From Algibacter pacificus (GTDB taxonomy: Bacteria; Bacteroidota; Bacteroidia; Flavobacteriales; Flavobacteriaceae), in contig NZ_VOGY01000016.1 of NCBI RefSeq assembly GCF_008033385.1, positions 1 to 49,650 of the forward strand: DNA of 49,650 nucleotides, read 5' to 3'. The translations under genes were made by a program, and so were the position numbers. This document shows positions 28,732-37,397 of the stretch, piece after piece; the stretch's first letter is position 1; every line of letters starts with the position of its first letter. Below the pieces are notes generated by a model. The model made no database searches, was not told the DNA's origin, and saw only the letters and a list, made by a program, of their open reading frames with translations.

Positions 28732-29601
28732 TTGAATGAAAAAGCAAGACTAAAAATTGAAAAAGTACTTAATACCTTCAAAAAAAGTATTAAGGAAATC
28801 GAAAGATCTGATCTTTCTGTAATCATAAATTCTTCAAAAGGGATACAAGTATCTAGAGATTGCCTACACCAATTAAGGTTAATTGTAAGAGTTAATCAAT
28901 TTGATTCTATTCAAGAAGAAATAATTTTTTTTAAAGAACAAAAACCTTTTGTTTATGGTAGGTTGAAATTTTTTGTAAAAATTCATAAAAGTATTTTAGA
29001 AAGACCTAAAACATCTTTAGAAAGACAACGTAAATTTATTGACCAGCAACTTGAGGAATTAGACAGGCGCAGAAAAGCCTATCTTGATTTTGAAAAATAT
29101 TATTTACAAAAAGAAACTAAATTAGACAAGTATTATTTCGTTAGAGGGAAAGATTCTTCAGAACTTATTTCTGACACCTCTCATTATTATACAGATCCAG
29201 AGTTCTCAACAAGTCATGATAATATGGTTGCGCAAATCATTGCTTCAGAGTTATTAATTAATCACTTTAATTCAGAATTACACTTTTTGCGTAGAAAAGA
29301 GCTACAGCCTTTCAAAGAAACCCTAACTATAATGCCATTAGATAATTCCGTTTGGACAGGAAGTAAAACCGATTTAGTGGAGCTTATATATGCGTTACAA
29401 GCATCGGGAGCTATTCAAAACGGAAAGGCAGAAATTAAACAGATGGCTACTATTTGCGAAGAGATATTTTCAATAGACCTTGGTAATTTTTATAGAACAT
29501 ATTTAGAAATTAGAGAACGTAAAATGGATAGATCTCGTTTTATCAAACATCTAAAAAAATGTCTTGACCAAAAAATGGAGAATGATGATCAGAAATATTA
29601 A
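28732..29601 (+). CDS. RteC domain protein
   Basis: The 289-residue protein has the RteC pattern: an N-terminal helical region, IDQQLEELDRRRKAYLDFEKYY, then FSTSHDNMVAQIIASELL, and a C-terminal winged-helix-like DNA-binding part (LEIRERKMDRSRFIKHLKKCLDQKM). In CTnDOT, RteC activates the excision operon. Here it is without RteA/RteB partners. The start appears to be TTG at 28732 (no in-frame ATG nearby, AGGA 9-12 bp upstream). It marks the start of the mobility module. Confidence 0.88.
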   Translation: MNEKARLKIEKVLNTFKKSIKEIERSDLSVIINSSKGIQVSRDCLHQLRLIVRVNQFDSIQEEIIFFKEQKPFVYGRLKFFVKIHKSILERPKTSLERQRKFIDQQLEELDRRRKAYLDFEKYYLQKETKLDKYYFVRGKDSSELISDTSHYYTDPEFSTSHDNMVAQIIASELLINHFNSELHFLRRKELQPFKETLTIMPLDNSVWTGSKTDLVELIYALQASGAIQNGKAEIKQMATICEEIFSIDLGNFYRTYLEIRERKMDRSRFIKHLKKCLDQKMENDDQKY

Positions 29602-29631
29602 ATCTAAAACTGTTAAAATTCTTCCCAACCC

Positions 29632-29648
29632 ATTCCCAACTTGGGAAT
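29632..29648. promoter_or_regulatory. Short palindrome upstream of the HTH gene
   Basis: ATTCCCAA-C-TTGGGAAT is a perfect 8-bp inverted repeat, just after rteC, in the 211-bp gap before the HTH protein. A second CCCAACCCA lies beside it. It could be the binding site of RteC or of the HTH protein. Confidence 0.5.
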
Positions 29649-29812
29649 ATAACTTATCAATTCACTTCATATTTGCCAAACGAAAGTCAAATCGACAGAT
29701 TCATGAACACATATTTATTAAAATGTGAAAGTTCGTGAGCTAAATCACATTAATAGCTACTGCTACGAATGTATATTCAAAGCGGTAGCTATTTTAAACA
29801 AAATCGTTTACT

Positions 29813-30091
29813 ATGGCAGCAACAATTATCACAACAGAAGATCTTCGAGAGTTCAAATTAGAATTATTAGAAGACATCAAAGCAATAATCAATCATCAAT
29901 CAGGTTTCGCACCTAAAAAGTGGCTCAAGTCACCAGAAGTTCGAGACCTCTTAAGTATCTCACCAGGAACATTACAAAATCTTCGTATCAATGGCACATT
30001 ACCATACACAAAAGTCGGTGGAGTCATCTATTACGACTACGAAGAAATCCTCAAAGTAATGGAAGAAAACCGAATCCATAACAAATTTTAG
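29813..30091 (+). CDS. Excisionase-like helix-turn-helix protein
   Basis: This is a 92-residue protein with an acidic N-terminal helix and a MerR/Xis-like winged HTH: WLKSPEVRDLLSISPGTLQNLRINGTLPYTKVGGVIYYDYEEI. Proteins of this form in Bacteroides elements serve as excision factors or control factors. Start ATG at 29813. It lies just before the replication-type gene, separated by a REP-like repeat. Confidence 0.82.
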   Translation: MAATIITTEDLREFKLELLEDIKAIINHQSGFAPKKWLKSPEVRDLLSISPGTLQNLRINGTLPYTKVGGVIYYDYEEILKVMEENRIHNKF

Positions 30092-30092
30092 T

Positions 30093-30128
30093 GTCATTGC
30101 GAGAAGCGTAGCGACGTGGCAATCTCAC
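30093..30128. repeat. REP-like intergenic repeat, copy 1
   Basis: GTCATTGCGAGAAGCGTAGC... with ATTGC at the left and GCAAT at the right pairs over a stem-loop. The related CATTGCGAAC...GAAGCAATCTC lies at 30810-30835. These repeats are common in Bacteroidetes intergenic regions. Confidence 0.65.
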
Positions 30129-30165
30129 TCATATGCAAGAAGTAAACTACAGGATCGAGCGTTTA

Positions 30166-30188
30166 AAAAACATCCAGTGGATGTTTTT
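30166..30188. repeat. Hairpin upstream of the replication-type gene
   Basis: AAAAACATCCA-G-TGGATGTTTTT is a perfect 11-bp inverted repeat, with GCGTTTAAA on both sides (about 30159 and 30214). It may be a terminator for the HTH gene or an operator for the next gene. Confidence 0.55.
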
Positions 30189-30235
30189 AGCGGAGAGGCC
30201 AGCTGGTGCATTGGCGTTTAAACTATAGAACTAAT

Positions 30236-30772
30236 ATGCAAGACGTTAATTATATTAAACATCTAAATTCAATCTTTGTCCAATTCTCAAAAGATAATCG
30301 ATTAAATCCAACCCACATAAGCTTATACATAGCATTATTTCAGTTGTGGAATTTAAATCGATTTTTAGAAGAGTTTTATATAAACCGCGATGAGGTTATG
30401 CAATTATCTAAAATTGGTTCTAAATCTACCTATCACAGATGCATCAAGGAATTAAACCATTGGAAATATATCTTGTATTTCCCATCTCACAATCCTTATC
30501 GCGGAAGCAAAATTAAGATGTTCAAATTCGGGACAAGCTCTGGACAAGTAGTGGGACACAGCTCTACTCAAATCGAGACAAGCACTGGACAAGCACTGGT
30601 ACCTATATATAAACATATACAAACTATAAAAAACAAAAACATTCATAAACAGGAAAATTTAAAAAATTCAGATTTAGAAGATTTTGAAAACAAGGAAAAA
30701 CCTAATCGAGCTGTTCCAAATACAGACAACCTAAAGACTACTAAAAACAAAAACTACAATGAACCACTTTAA
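30236..30772 (+). CDS. Winged-helix protein of mobile elements, replication-type
   Basis: The 178-residue protein begins MQDVNYIKHLNSIFVQFSKD and has a winged-HTH region (PTHISLYIALFQLWNLNRF, INRDEVMQLSKIGSKSTYHRCIKELNHWKYI) like primosome/DnaD- or Rep-type DNA-binding domains, followed by a polar, disordered tail. It is always found next to a DnaC-like ATPase in related flavobacterial elements as far as I recall. I infer it recruits the loader to an origin. ATG at 30236 chosen. Confidence 0.65.
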   Translation: MQDVNYIKHLNSIFVQFSKDNRLNPTHISLYIALFQLWNLNRFLEEFYINRDEVMQLSKIGSKSTYHRCIKELNHWKYILYFPSHNPYRGSKIKMFKFGTSSGQVVGHSSTQIETSTGQALVPIYKHIQTIKNKNIHKQENLKNSDLEDFENKEKPNRAVPNTDNLKTTKNKNYNEPL

Positions 30773-30778
30773 TTTTTT

Positions 30779-30838
30779 GTCATTCTGAACTTGATTCAGA
30801 ATCTCATCGTCATTGCGAACAAAGTGAAGCAATCTCAT
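30779..30838. repeat. REP-like intergenic repeat, copy 2
   Basis: A hairpin ATTCTGA (30782-30788) with TCAGAAT (30796-30802) precedes ATTGC...GCAAT at about 30811-30832. Together they form a two-hairpin unit that fills the 76-bp gap before the ATPase gene. Confidence 0.6.
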
Positions 30839-30848
30839 AAATACAAAT

Positions 30849-31511
30849 ATGAACACAAATCAACCTCACATAATCATTGAGAAAGGCGTTCAATACAAAC
30901 TTGGCGAACTCAAAGACAATCATATCCATTATGATTTCAAAAGTATTCTCATTTACCTCAATGCAAAAGGAAAGTTGTTATTTGGCAAAAACTTCAAGAT
31001 TTATGAAGAAGATAAGGTAGTGCTTTACAAATTATGCATTTATTTTATTCGCGATTTTGAAGCTTGCGAAAAACTAAATATAGATCCAAATAAAGGTATT
31101 CTATTGTCTGGTCCTGTAGGTTGTGGTAAAACCAGTTTAATGAAACTGTTAAGGCATATTGTATCACACCATAAACCCTATGAAGTTATTCCTGCAAGAA
31201 ATATCACGTTTGCATTTAACAATATTGGATATAAAACCATTCAAGAATATGGAAACAGTAATTTCTATTGTTTTGATGATTTAGGAGTAGAAACAACCGG
31301 TAGACATTTTGGAAAGGACTGCAATGTTATGGGCGAAATCCTCTTATCGCGTTACGATCTATTCCTTCAGCGTAAAATAAGAACCCACGCAACCACAAAC
31401 CTTAATGCTCAAGAGTTAGAAGAACGATATGGTAATCGTGTACGTTCCAGAATGAGGCAACTCTTTAATTTGATTGCTTTTGATAAGGAAAGTAAGGATA
31501 AGAGAATATAA
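30849..31511 (+). CDS. DnaC/IstB-like AAA+ ATPase
   Basis: The 220-residue protein has Walker A GPVGCGKTS (88-96), Walker B FYCFDDLGVE, sensor-type TTNLNA and the C-terminal RYGNRVRSRMRQLFN, the arrangement of helicase loaders. It probably loads the host replicative helicase on the element with the preceding DNA-binding protein. It is the last gene of the mobility/replication module and is followed by a terminator. Confidence 0.82.
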   Translation: MNTNQPHIIIEKGVQYKLGELKDNHIHYDFKSILIYLNAKGKLLFGKNFKIYEEDKVVLYKLCIYFIRDFEACEKLNIDPNKGILLSGPVGCGKTSLMKLLRHIVSHHKPYEVIPARNITFAFNNIGYKTIQEYGNSNFYCFDDLGVETTGRHFGKDCNVMGEILLSRYDLFLQRKIRTHATTNLNAQELEERYGNRVRSRMRQLFNLIAFDKESKDKRI

Positions 31512-31615
31512 CTTTGAAACAAATTTTAACAAAATGAGGTAAACCGTAATAAAACAAATACATAATTTGTATATTTAGTGTGTAAAAAAATCCCTAAGCA
31601 CTCAAAGTTTTTAAT

Positions 31616-31646
31616 AGCTAATGATATTTCATTGGCTTTTTTATTT
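31616..31646 (+). terminator. Terminator before the defence operon
   Basis: AGCTAATGA (31616-31624) pairs with TCATTGGCT (31629-31637) through a TATT loop, with one G-U pair, and a T-rich stretch follows. It lies 25-55 bp upstream of gajA, and separates the defence operon from the replication module or attenuates transcription into it. Confidence 0.7.
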
Positions 31647-31670
31647 ACTCAAAAAATAAATTAATAATAA

Positions 31671-33593
31671 ATGTATCTATCTAAATTATATATAAAAAAT
31701 TTTAGAGGAATTAAAGAAATGACCCTTAGCTTCAATCGTAGTATCAACATTTTGATTGGGGAAAACGGAAGTAACAAATCAGCGGTGATAGATGCCATAA
31801 GATTGCTTTACAATATGGGAGAACCCATTCGAGATATTTCAGTAAGTTTTGCAGACTTTCACGAAAGTGTGGCGTACGATGAAGATGAGAAAATTACTAT
31901 AACAAGAACTGATAAGATTACTATAGTTTTTCAGTTTAAGGGGCTTTCCGCTTCTCAAAAAGGTGCTTTATACGAGTATATGGTCATCGACCCCGATGGC
32001 GAAAACGAATATGCGCAGGTAACGCTAACCTATGAAAATAAAGGTGGTAAATACCCAATTTCATCATATTACACAGGCAATGTTGAAGGTCAAAAAGCCG
32101 ATTATAATACATTCGCAATTTTTCAACACTACTATTTAAGTGGCTTAAGAGACAGTACCCGAGATTTATTAACCAGCAGAGGTAATGTATTGGGACGTGT
32201 CATTAAAAGACGGGTAGAAAAAAACGAAACAGAGGATGTTATAGAAGGTATTATGCGGAATGCTAATGATGAGCTTTTGGCACAATCAGAAGTTTCAGAG
32301 ACACGTGATGGTGTCAACGATAATCTTACAGGGATATACCAACGTTTTAAAGATAATCAAATTGGCCTTCAAATAGAGCAATCCAAAACTGAATACATTG
32401 TTAACGCTATAAAACCGTTTTTACCTCACGATAGGGTTAGTTTAGCTGGGGATGGATTTTCACTCTGGCAAAATAGCTTAGGGCAAAATAATCTCATATA
32501 TATAGCAACAGTTCTCGGTGACATCAAGGATCAAATCAAAGAAAACAAAGTTCCTCATTTTGCTCTACTGATTGAAGAACCTGAAGCTCACTTGCATCCA
32601 CAACTTCAATTAAGCTTATATAGTTTTTTAAGAGATTCAAGCACTTCAAAAAATAGCCAATTATTTATCACGACACATTCGCCTACTCTTACATCGAAAG
32701 TACCACTCAAAAATTTGATTTTATTGGATGGTAAAGCGTTTCAATTAAGTAAACAGTTTAAGCAAAGGGTTTCTGAAGAAATTGTTGAAGATACTGTAAA
32801 AAACAATAAACTGACCAGCTCGAACTTTAGATTTAGAAGAAAACAACTTGAAAGATATATTGACGTAACAAAATCTCAACTACTATTTGCAAAAGCAGTT
32901 CTTTTTGTTGAAGGTATTTCTGAAGAACTTTTAATTACAGCCTTTGCAGCAGTCAAAAAATATCGTTTAGAGGATTACAGAATTGAATTAGTGAATATTG
33001 GTGGGACGAGTTTTTACCCATTCATCCATTTGTTTAACTCAAATCAACCTAGCAGGTCTATCAACAAGCCTGTTTCAATTTTAACTGACAATGACAGGTT
33101 TCCTGAGTCTAAGAAAAAAGAATTTTCTTTTAAAAAATTGATTGAGGATGATTATGCTAAACTTGATGAATTGGACGCTTCAATTCAGGTAGCGGAAGTA
33201 TCATCAAGGATACCCAACATTACTTCGGCTATTAATGGTAAAGACACCATTAAAGTTTTTCCGGCAGAAAAAACTCTTGAATACGAATTGGCTCTTGCAA
33301 ATATTCCGAAGACAAAAGGAGGTATCGAAGCCAACTTTTTATTCAAATACATTGCTAAAAATAGGTCTGAAAAAGCAGAAGCTATACTTACCTATGTGGA
33401 TTCAGTTATAGATGGTGAACTTTCTGAAGAGCAGCAAAGAAAGACTGCTATATTGTTGTGGAAGTCGTTTCCTTCAAAAGGTACATTTTCACAAAACTTT
33501 TCTCTTTACATTCTCAAAAACTTAAGGCGAGCTCGGAAAGAATTTGTAATCCCAAAATACATACGTAAAAGTTTAAAGCACTTAAAAGGATAA
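31671..33593 (+). CDS. gajA: Gabija GajA-like OLD-family nuclease
   Basis: The 640-residue protein has an N-terminal ABC-type ATPase and a C-terminal Toprim nuclease. Motifs: Walker A region GENGSNKS (30-37; the usual sixth Gly is N35), Walker B IEEPEAHLHPQL near 300, H-loop-like TTHSP, then Toprim Glu in LFVEGIS (E414) and the DND acidic pair (D473, D475). GajA nicks DNA when nucleotide levels fall in phage infection and works with GajB. The typical GajA is about 580 residues. It begins an operon of eight genes; its stop is 2 bp before gajB. Confidence 0.88.
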   Translation: MYLSKLYIKNFRGIKEMTLSFNRSINILIGENGSNKSAVIDAIRLLYNMGEPIRDISVSFADFHESVAYDEDEKITITRTDKITIVFQFKGLSASQKGALYEYMVIDPDGENEYAQVTLTYENKGGKYPISSYYTGNVEGQKADYNTFAIFQHYYLSGLRDSTRDLLTSRGNVLGRVIKRRVEKNETEDVIEGIMRNANDELLAQSEVSETRDGVNDNLTGIYQRFKDNQIGLQIEQSKTEYIVNAIKPFLPHDRVSLAGDGFSLWQNSLGQNNLIYIATVLGDIKDQIKENKVPHFALLIEEPEAHLHPQLQLSLYSFLRDSSTSKNSQLFITTHSPTLTSKVPLKNLILLDGKAFQLSKQFKQRVSEEIVEDTVKNNKLTSSNFRFRRKQLERYIDVTKSQLLFAKAVLFVEGISEELLITAFAAVKKYRLEDYRIELVNIGGTSFYPFIHLFNSNQPSRSINKPVSILTDNDRFPESKKKEFSFKKLIEDDYAKLDELDASIQVAEVSSRIPNITSAINGKDTIKVFPAEKTLEYELALANIPKTKGGIEANFLFKYIAKNRSEKAEAILTYVDSVIDGELSEEQQRKTAILLWKSFPSKGTFSQNFSLYILKNLRRARKEFVIPKYIRKSLKHLKG

Positions 33594-33595
33594 GT

Positions 33596-35419
33596 ATGAA
33601 ACTGGATATTACAGATGAATTACAAGCGTATTTTGATGCCAAAGGTAAAGTAGTTTTAAATGCTTGTCCAGGCAGTGGAAAAACTACGGCAATTGCCCAA
33701 AAAGTCATTCACCTTGAAGATGCATATAAAAGTACTTACGGTAATCACTCAGGTATTGCCTGTATCTCATTTACCAATGCAGCAAAAGATGAACTTAACC
33801 ATACATACAATTTACTTTCGGGTAATACTCTTCAATATCCAAATTTGGTTAGCACAATTGATAGCTTTATCAACACCTTCATTACATTGCCCTTTTATTA
33901 CCTTTTAGAAAGGAATTTTGCTAGACCGCAAATTTTAGAAAACAACGCCCGTTTAGATACATTTTGGAAAACCAAGTACAAGAATAGAAGTGGTAAGTTG
34001 GTTGATGGTCTTAAAAACCCTATGAACTCTTTTAAAGCCAAAACTGGCAGAAGCATATACTATCAATATTTACCATCCTCTATAAGATTAGAACCAGATG
34101 GTAGCTATACCGTAAATGGAAATGCACCTTCAGAAGATAAAGTAGATTTAGATGTCTTTGAAAAATATTGTAAATATATCAAAGGATGGCAGTTTGAAAA
34201 AGGTTTAATTACTACTAACGACTCAGCGTTTATTGCACTTAGGCTTCTTAGAAATAACCAAAAAATAAGCAAATGGCTTGGACAAAGGTTTCCTCACATA
34301 ATCGTCGATGAAGCACAAGACAATTCACTTATGCAACATCGAATTTTCGAAGAACTCAATAATCAAGGATTAGTGAATATCGAATTCATTGGCGACCCTT
34401 ATCAAAGTCTTTATGAGTTTAGAGATGCCAACCCACAGCTATTCTTGGACAAGTATGAAGGAGATGATTATGTTAGCCTGGATTTATCAAATAACAGAAG
34501 GTCCCCACAACGTATTATAGACTGTTTTTCACTACTAAGGTCACAAGATAAACGCACAATCAAAACAGCCTGTGAAACCGATTTAAAAGAGCCGATACTT
34601 ATTTACAGGTACAAAGCCGATGGCAGAAGTGATATCATAAGTCATTTTGAAGAATATTGTATCAGTAAGGGATTTAATAAAAATAAGGTGGTGGTGCGAG
34701 GTAATAGTATAAGGAACAAAATGCTTGGTCGGGATGCACAACAAAGACCTTGGCACAACCCCTTGGTTTATGACCTAATCACTGCAAAGATTGAATATGA
34801 TGACAAAAATTTAAAGGATGCCATAAACATAGCAAGGAACATTGTTATTCGATTAGAAAATAGAGGACTCTCTTTTGTAGAATTTGGTCATTTGCGAGCT
34901 GAACTTAAAACTGATTACCAACTCAATGCGCGAGTAATATGGTTTGTTGAAGGATTGCCAGAACTCTCTAATACGGTTGAAGAATGGTCAAAACTATGTC
35001 CCGCATATATAAAGAAAGCTTTAAACCTTGACTATGATTTAGATTTCGGTTTAAAAAAGACCTCAAAATATTTTGCTAAGGCTACACGCACCAACCCAGT
35101 ATCAATGCACTTCAATCGAGTGGATATTGATAAAACCAGTTCACTTACAACAATTCATCAAGTTAAGGGAAAAACATTGGATGCAATTTTGATTTTTTTT
35201 GACGAAAACAACCACGCAAGTAATATTAATTTCAGGGATTTAGAGCCTGATGAGGATGGCTTTATTAAAGAAAAGAAACGTATAATTTATGTAGCAATGT
35301 CAAGACCTAAACACCTTTTAGCAATCGCATTTCCTGAGAAAATCACAGAAGCTCAGATAAAAGAAAAGTTAGGGAGCGATATATTGGTAGTGGTAGTTTC
35401 GGATATTGAAAAAAAGTGA
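33596..35419 (+). CDS. gajB: Gabija GajB-like UvrD/Rep helicase
   Basis: The 607-residue superfamily 1A helicase has Walker A ACPGSGKT (23-30), SFTNAAKDEL (motif Ia), IIVDEAQD (motif II, 236-242), the NNRRS motif, HQVKGKTLDAIL (motif V) and YVAMSRPK (motif VI). GajB binds GajA and activates the complex when it meets damaged or unwinding DNA. It is longer than the canonical GajB of about 490 residues. The gap to jetA is 5 bp, and no promoter is evident. Confidence 0.9.
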   Translation: MKLDITDELQAYFDAKGKVVLNACPGSGKTTAIAQKVIHLEDAYKSTYGNHSGIACISFTNAAKDELNHTYNLLSGNTLQYPNLVSTIDSFINTFITLPFYYLLERNFARPQILENNARLDTFWKTKYKNRSGKLVDGLKNPMNSFKAKTGRSIYYQYLPSSIRLEPDGSYTVNGNAPSEDKVDLDVFEKYCKYIKGWQFEKGLITTNDSAFIALRLLRNNQKISKWLGQRFPHIIVDEAQDNSLMQHRIFEELNNQGLVNIEFIGDPYQSLYEFRDANPQLFLDKYEGDDYVSLDLSNNRRSPQRIIDCFSLLRSQDKRTIKTACETDLKEPILIYRYKADGRSDIISHFEEYCISKGFNKNKVVVRGNSIRNKMLGRDAQQRPWHNPLVYDLITAKIEYDDKNLKDAINIARNIVIRLENRGLSFVEFGHLRAELKTDYQLNARVIWFVEGLPELSNTVEEWSKLCPAYIKKALNLDYDLDFGLKKTSKYFAKATRTNPVSMHFNRVDIDKTSSLTTIHQVKGKTLDAILIFFDENNHASNINFRDLEPDEDGFIKEKKRIIYVAMSRPKHLLAIAFPEKITEAQIKEKLGSDILVVVVSDIEKK

Positions 35420-35424
35420 TAGTT

Positions 35425-36744
35425 ATGAATAGCTTTAACCTATATAGAGAAGCAAAAGATCAGTATGAAAAATTAATCCCCGATAAAATCGACGGTTTAA
35501 TTCTTCTGTCTCTATACGCAAAGTATAAGGATAAAGACTTTACTGAAGAGAATATTATATCAACGATTAATAAAGTATTTAAAGATCAAGGTAATGACAG
35601 CTCTAGAACAGAATACAATAGAAATAATTCTATAATTTTAAGATTCCAGGAATCCTTCCTTTGGAGAAATGCTTCAAAGAAAACTTATCAGTTTAAAAAA
35701 TACGGTCTGGAGCTTTGTCAGAATATTGAAAAACGTTTAATCGAAAAATACAATCCTGCTAAAATTAAACGATTTTTTGATGAATTGCATAAAAGTCTCA
35801 CTGAAAACATTGAGCAAAACAAAGATTTTAACGAATGGATTGAAGATCATTTTGAGATTAGACTTCCTGAACTTACTTCACAAATAGAAATTTTAGACCA
35901 GCAGGTTAACGAATCGGTAAAAGATTTTAAAACAGGAATAAATTCTAGGAATCAAGACATACTTGATGTCCTTAAAGGTATTGAAATACGTCTTGAAGTT
36001 ATTAAAGAACAAGCATCCGAGTTAAGAAATGCATTTCAAATCTCATATGATATAGATGACCTTTTACTAGGATTACTAGAAGAAAACAAGGGGCAAAACT
36101 ATATCGCAAATATTCACAGAGTTCAAACTTTTCACGATAATTCTAGAAGTCAATTAGAGCAAGTAAGTAAAAGAATTGAAAAAATTAAACCAAGAATTAG
36201 AGAGTTCATTTATGATTTCAATAAAAAGAACTTCGATAGGAAAACAAACAAGTTTATTGACTATTTACTACAACAATCTGTAGTAATTAGAGAAGGGGGA
36301 GCAAAAAAAATTAAACTTCCAGATAACCTGCCAGAATTATTGGTTAAATCTACAGAACATAATCTCAAATTTAATGTTATACCAATAAGAGAAATAAGTC
36401 CAAAACTACCTATTAAAGTAACAGAAAGAAAGATTAATGTAAACAAAAGAAGAGAGCTATTAGAAAAGACACTAAAATGGAAACAGGACAAAGAAAGAAT
36501 ACGTTACTGGACCAATTTGGCATTTAAAGAATTGGAAGAAAAAGGTACTTTTAACTTCACACCTTTTTTCTTTAAAATTCTAGAAGAAGATCAGCTCACA
36601 ATTGCTGTTAAAACAGCTCATAGTATTATAAGAAAGAACATTATAAGTAGAACTAAATATAATGTGGCTATCAAAAAAGAACCAATATACGGCGCAACAA
36701 AAAAAGGAATATCCTTATGGCAAATGACAATACGGAAAGAATAG
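35425..36744 (+). CDS. jetA: Wadjet JetA-like (MukF/MksF kleisin-type) subunit
   Basis: The 439-residue protein has an N-terminal winged-helix region (about 1-85; LILLSLYAKYKDKDFTEEN), a long coiled coil (about 90-240) and a C-terminal region. This is the kleisin layout of MukF and JetA. It should link JetB to JetC in a condensin-like loop extruder that finds circular plasmids. ATG at 35425 is preferred over GTG at 35416. The closest family is weakly conserved, so the assignment depends on the neighbours. Confidence 0.75.
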   Translation: MNSFNLYREAKDQYEKLIPDKIDGLILLSLYAKYKDKDFTEENIISTINKVFKDQGNDSSRTEYNRNNSIILRFQESFLWRNASKKTYQFKKYGLELCQNIEKRLIEKYNPAKIKRFFDELHKSLTENIEQNKDFNEWIEDHFEIRLPELTSQIEILDQQVNESVKDFKTGINSRNQDILDVLKGIEIRLEVIKEQASELRNAFQISYDIDDLLLGLLEENKGQNYIANIHRVQTFHDNSRSQLEQVSKRIEKIKPRIREFIYDFNKKNFDRKTNKFIDYLLQQSVVIREGGAKKIKLPDNLPELLVKSTEHNLKFNVIPIREISPKLPIKVTERKINVNKRRELLEKTLKWKQDKERIRYWTNLAFKELEEKGTFNFTPFFFKILEEDQLTIAVKTAHSIIRKNIISRTKYNVAIKKEPIYGATKKGISLWQMTIRKE

Positions 36745-37397
36745 AATCATATAGTTTTTTGTATAATAAGAAAGCAAAAAACACCTTTGCAAAACTTGAT
36801 TATGCTCTTCGAAGCGGTATCCATATTCAAAGAGAGTACCCTTTGAATGCAAACTTATATCGATTTTTAAGTGAATCAGAAAACTATGAGTCGCTTAAAG
36901 ATTACTATAAGAACTTCTTCAACTTAAATCTCATAAAAGAAGGTAATGATTTCGATAATTACTATTATTTAAATTTCAATGAAGATGGTAAAGGAAATGT
37001 ACCTTCTGATAATCGCGATTACTTAAAAAGCGAATACATTATTATCGGGATGCTATTCTTAAAGATGTATAAGCTAGATGGAAATATTGAACTAGACAGT
37101 GTGTCTGAATTTACCACACTATTATATGAGGAATATGAAGAACAGAAAAATGCATTGAGGAAACTTATTAATGATAATTCTTCTGATAAAAGTACAGATT
37201 TGGGTGATCAAAGATTCGAAACCGTTATAATGAAATCTTTTGAAAAGTTTGGAGATTTAGGGTGGTTAATATGGGAAAGGGAAGATGAAAAAGATAAATT
37301 TAAAATAATGCCATCTTTTGAACGCTTGCGAATTTACTATCAACCACAGATTGAAACCATTGATGATTTAATAAAGGAAGTGAAAGATGCTGAATAA
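36717..37397 (+). CDS. jetB: Wadjet JetB-like (MukE/MksE) subunit
   Basis: The 226-residue protein has paired winged-helix features and the C-terminal FGDLGWLIWERE followed by FKIMPSFERLRIYYQ, which resembles MksE/MukE. It overlaps jetA by 28 bp and jetC by 11 bp, so translation is coupled. It binds the kleisin subunit in the condensin complex. Confidence 0.78.
   Translation: MANDNTERIESYSFLYNKKAKNTFAKLDYALRSGIHIQREYPLNANLYRFLSESENYESLKDYYKNFFNLNLIKEGNDFDNYYYLNFNEDGKGNVPSDNRDYLKSEYIIIGMLFLKMYKLDGNIELDSVSEFTTLLYEEYEEQKNALRKLINDNSSDKSTDLGDQRFETVIMKSFEKFGDLGWLIWEREDEKDKFKIMPSFERLRIYYQPQIETIDDLIKEVKDAE

Noticed and set aside
31671-35419. Retron- or Zorya-like system
   Set aside because: There is no reverse transcriptase and no motor proteins. 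The OLD-Toprim plus UvrD pair matches Gabija.
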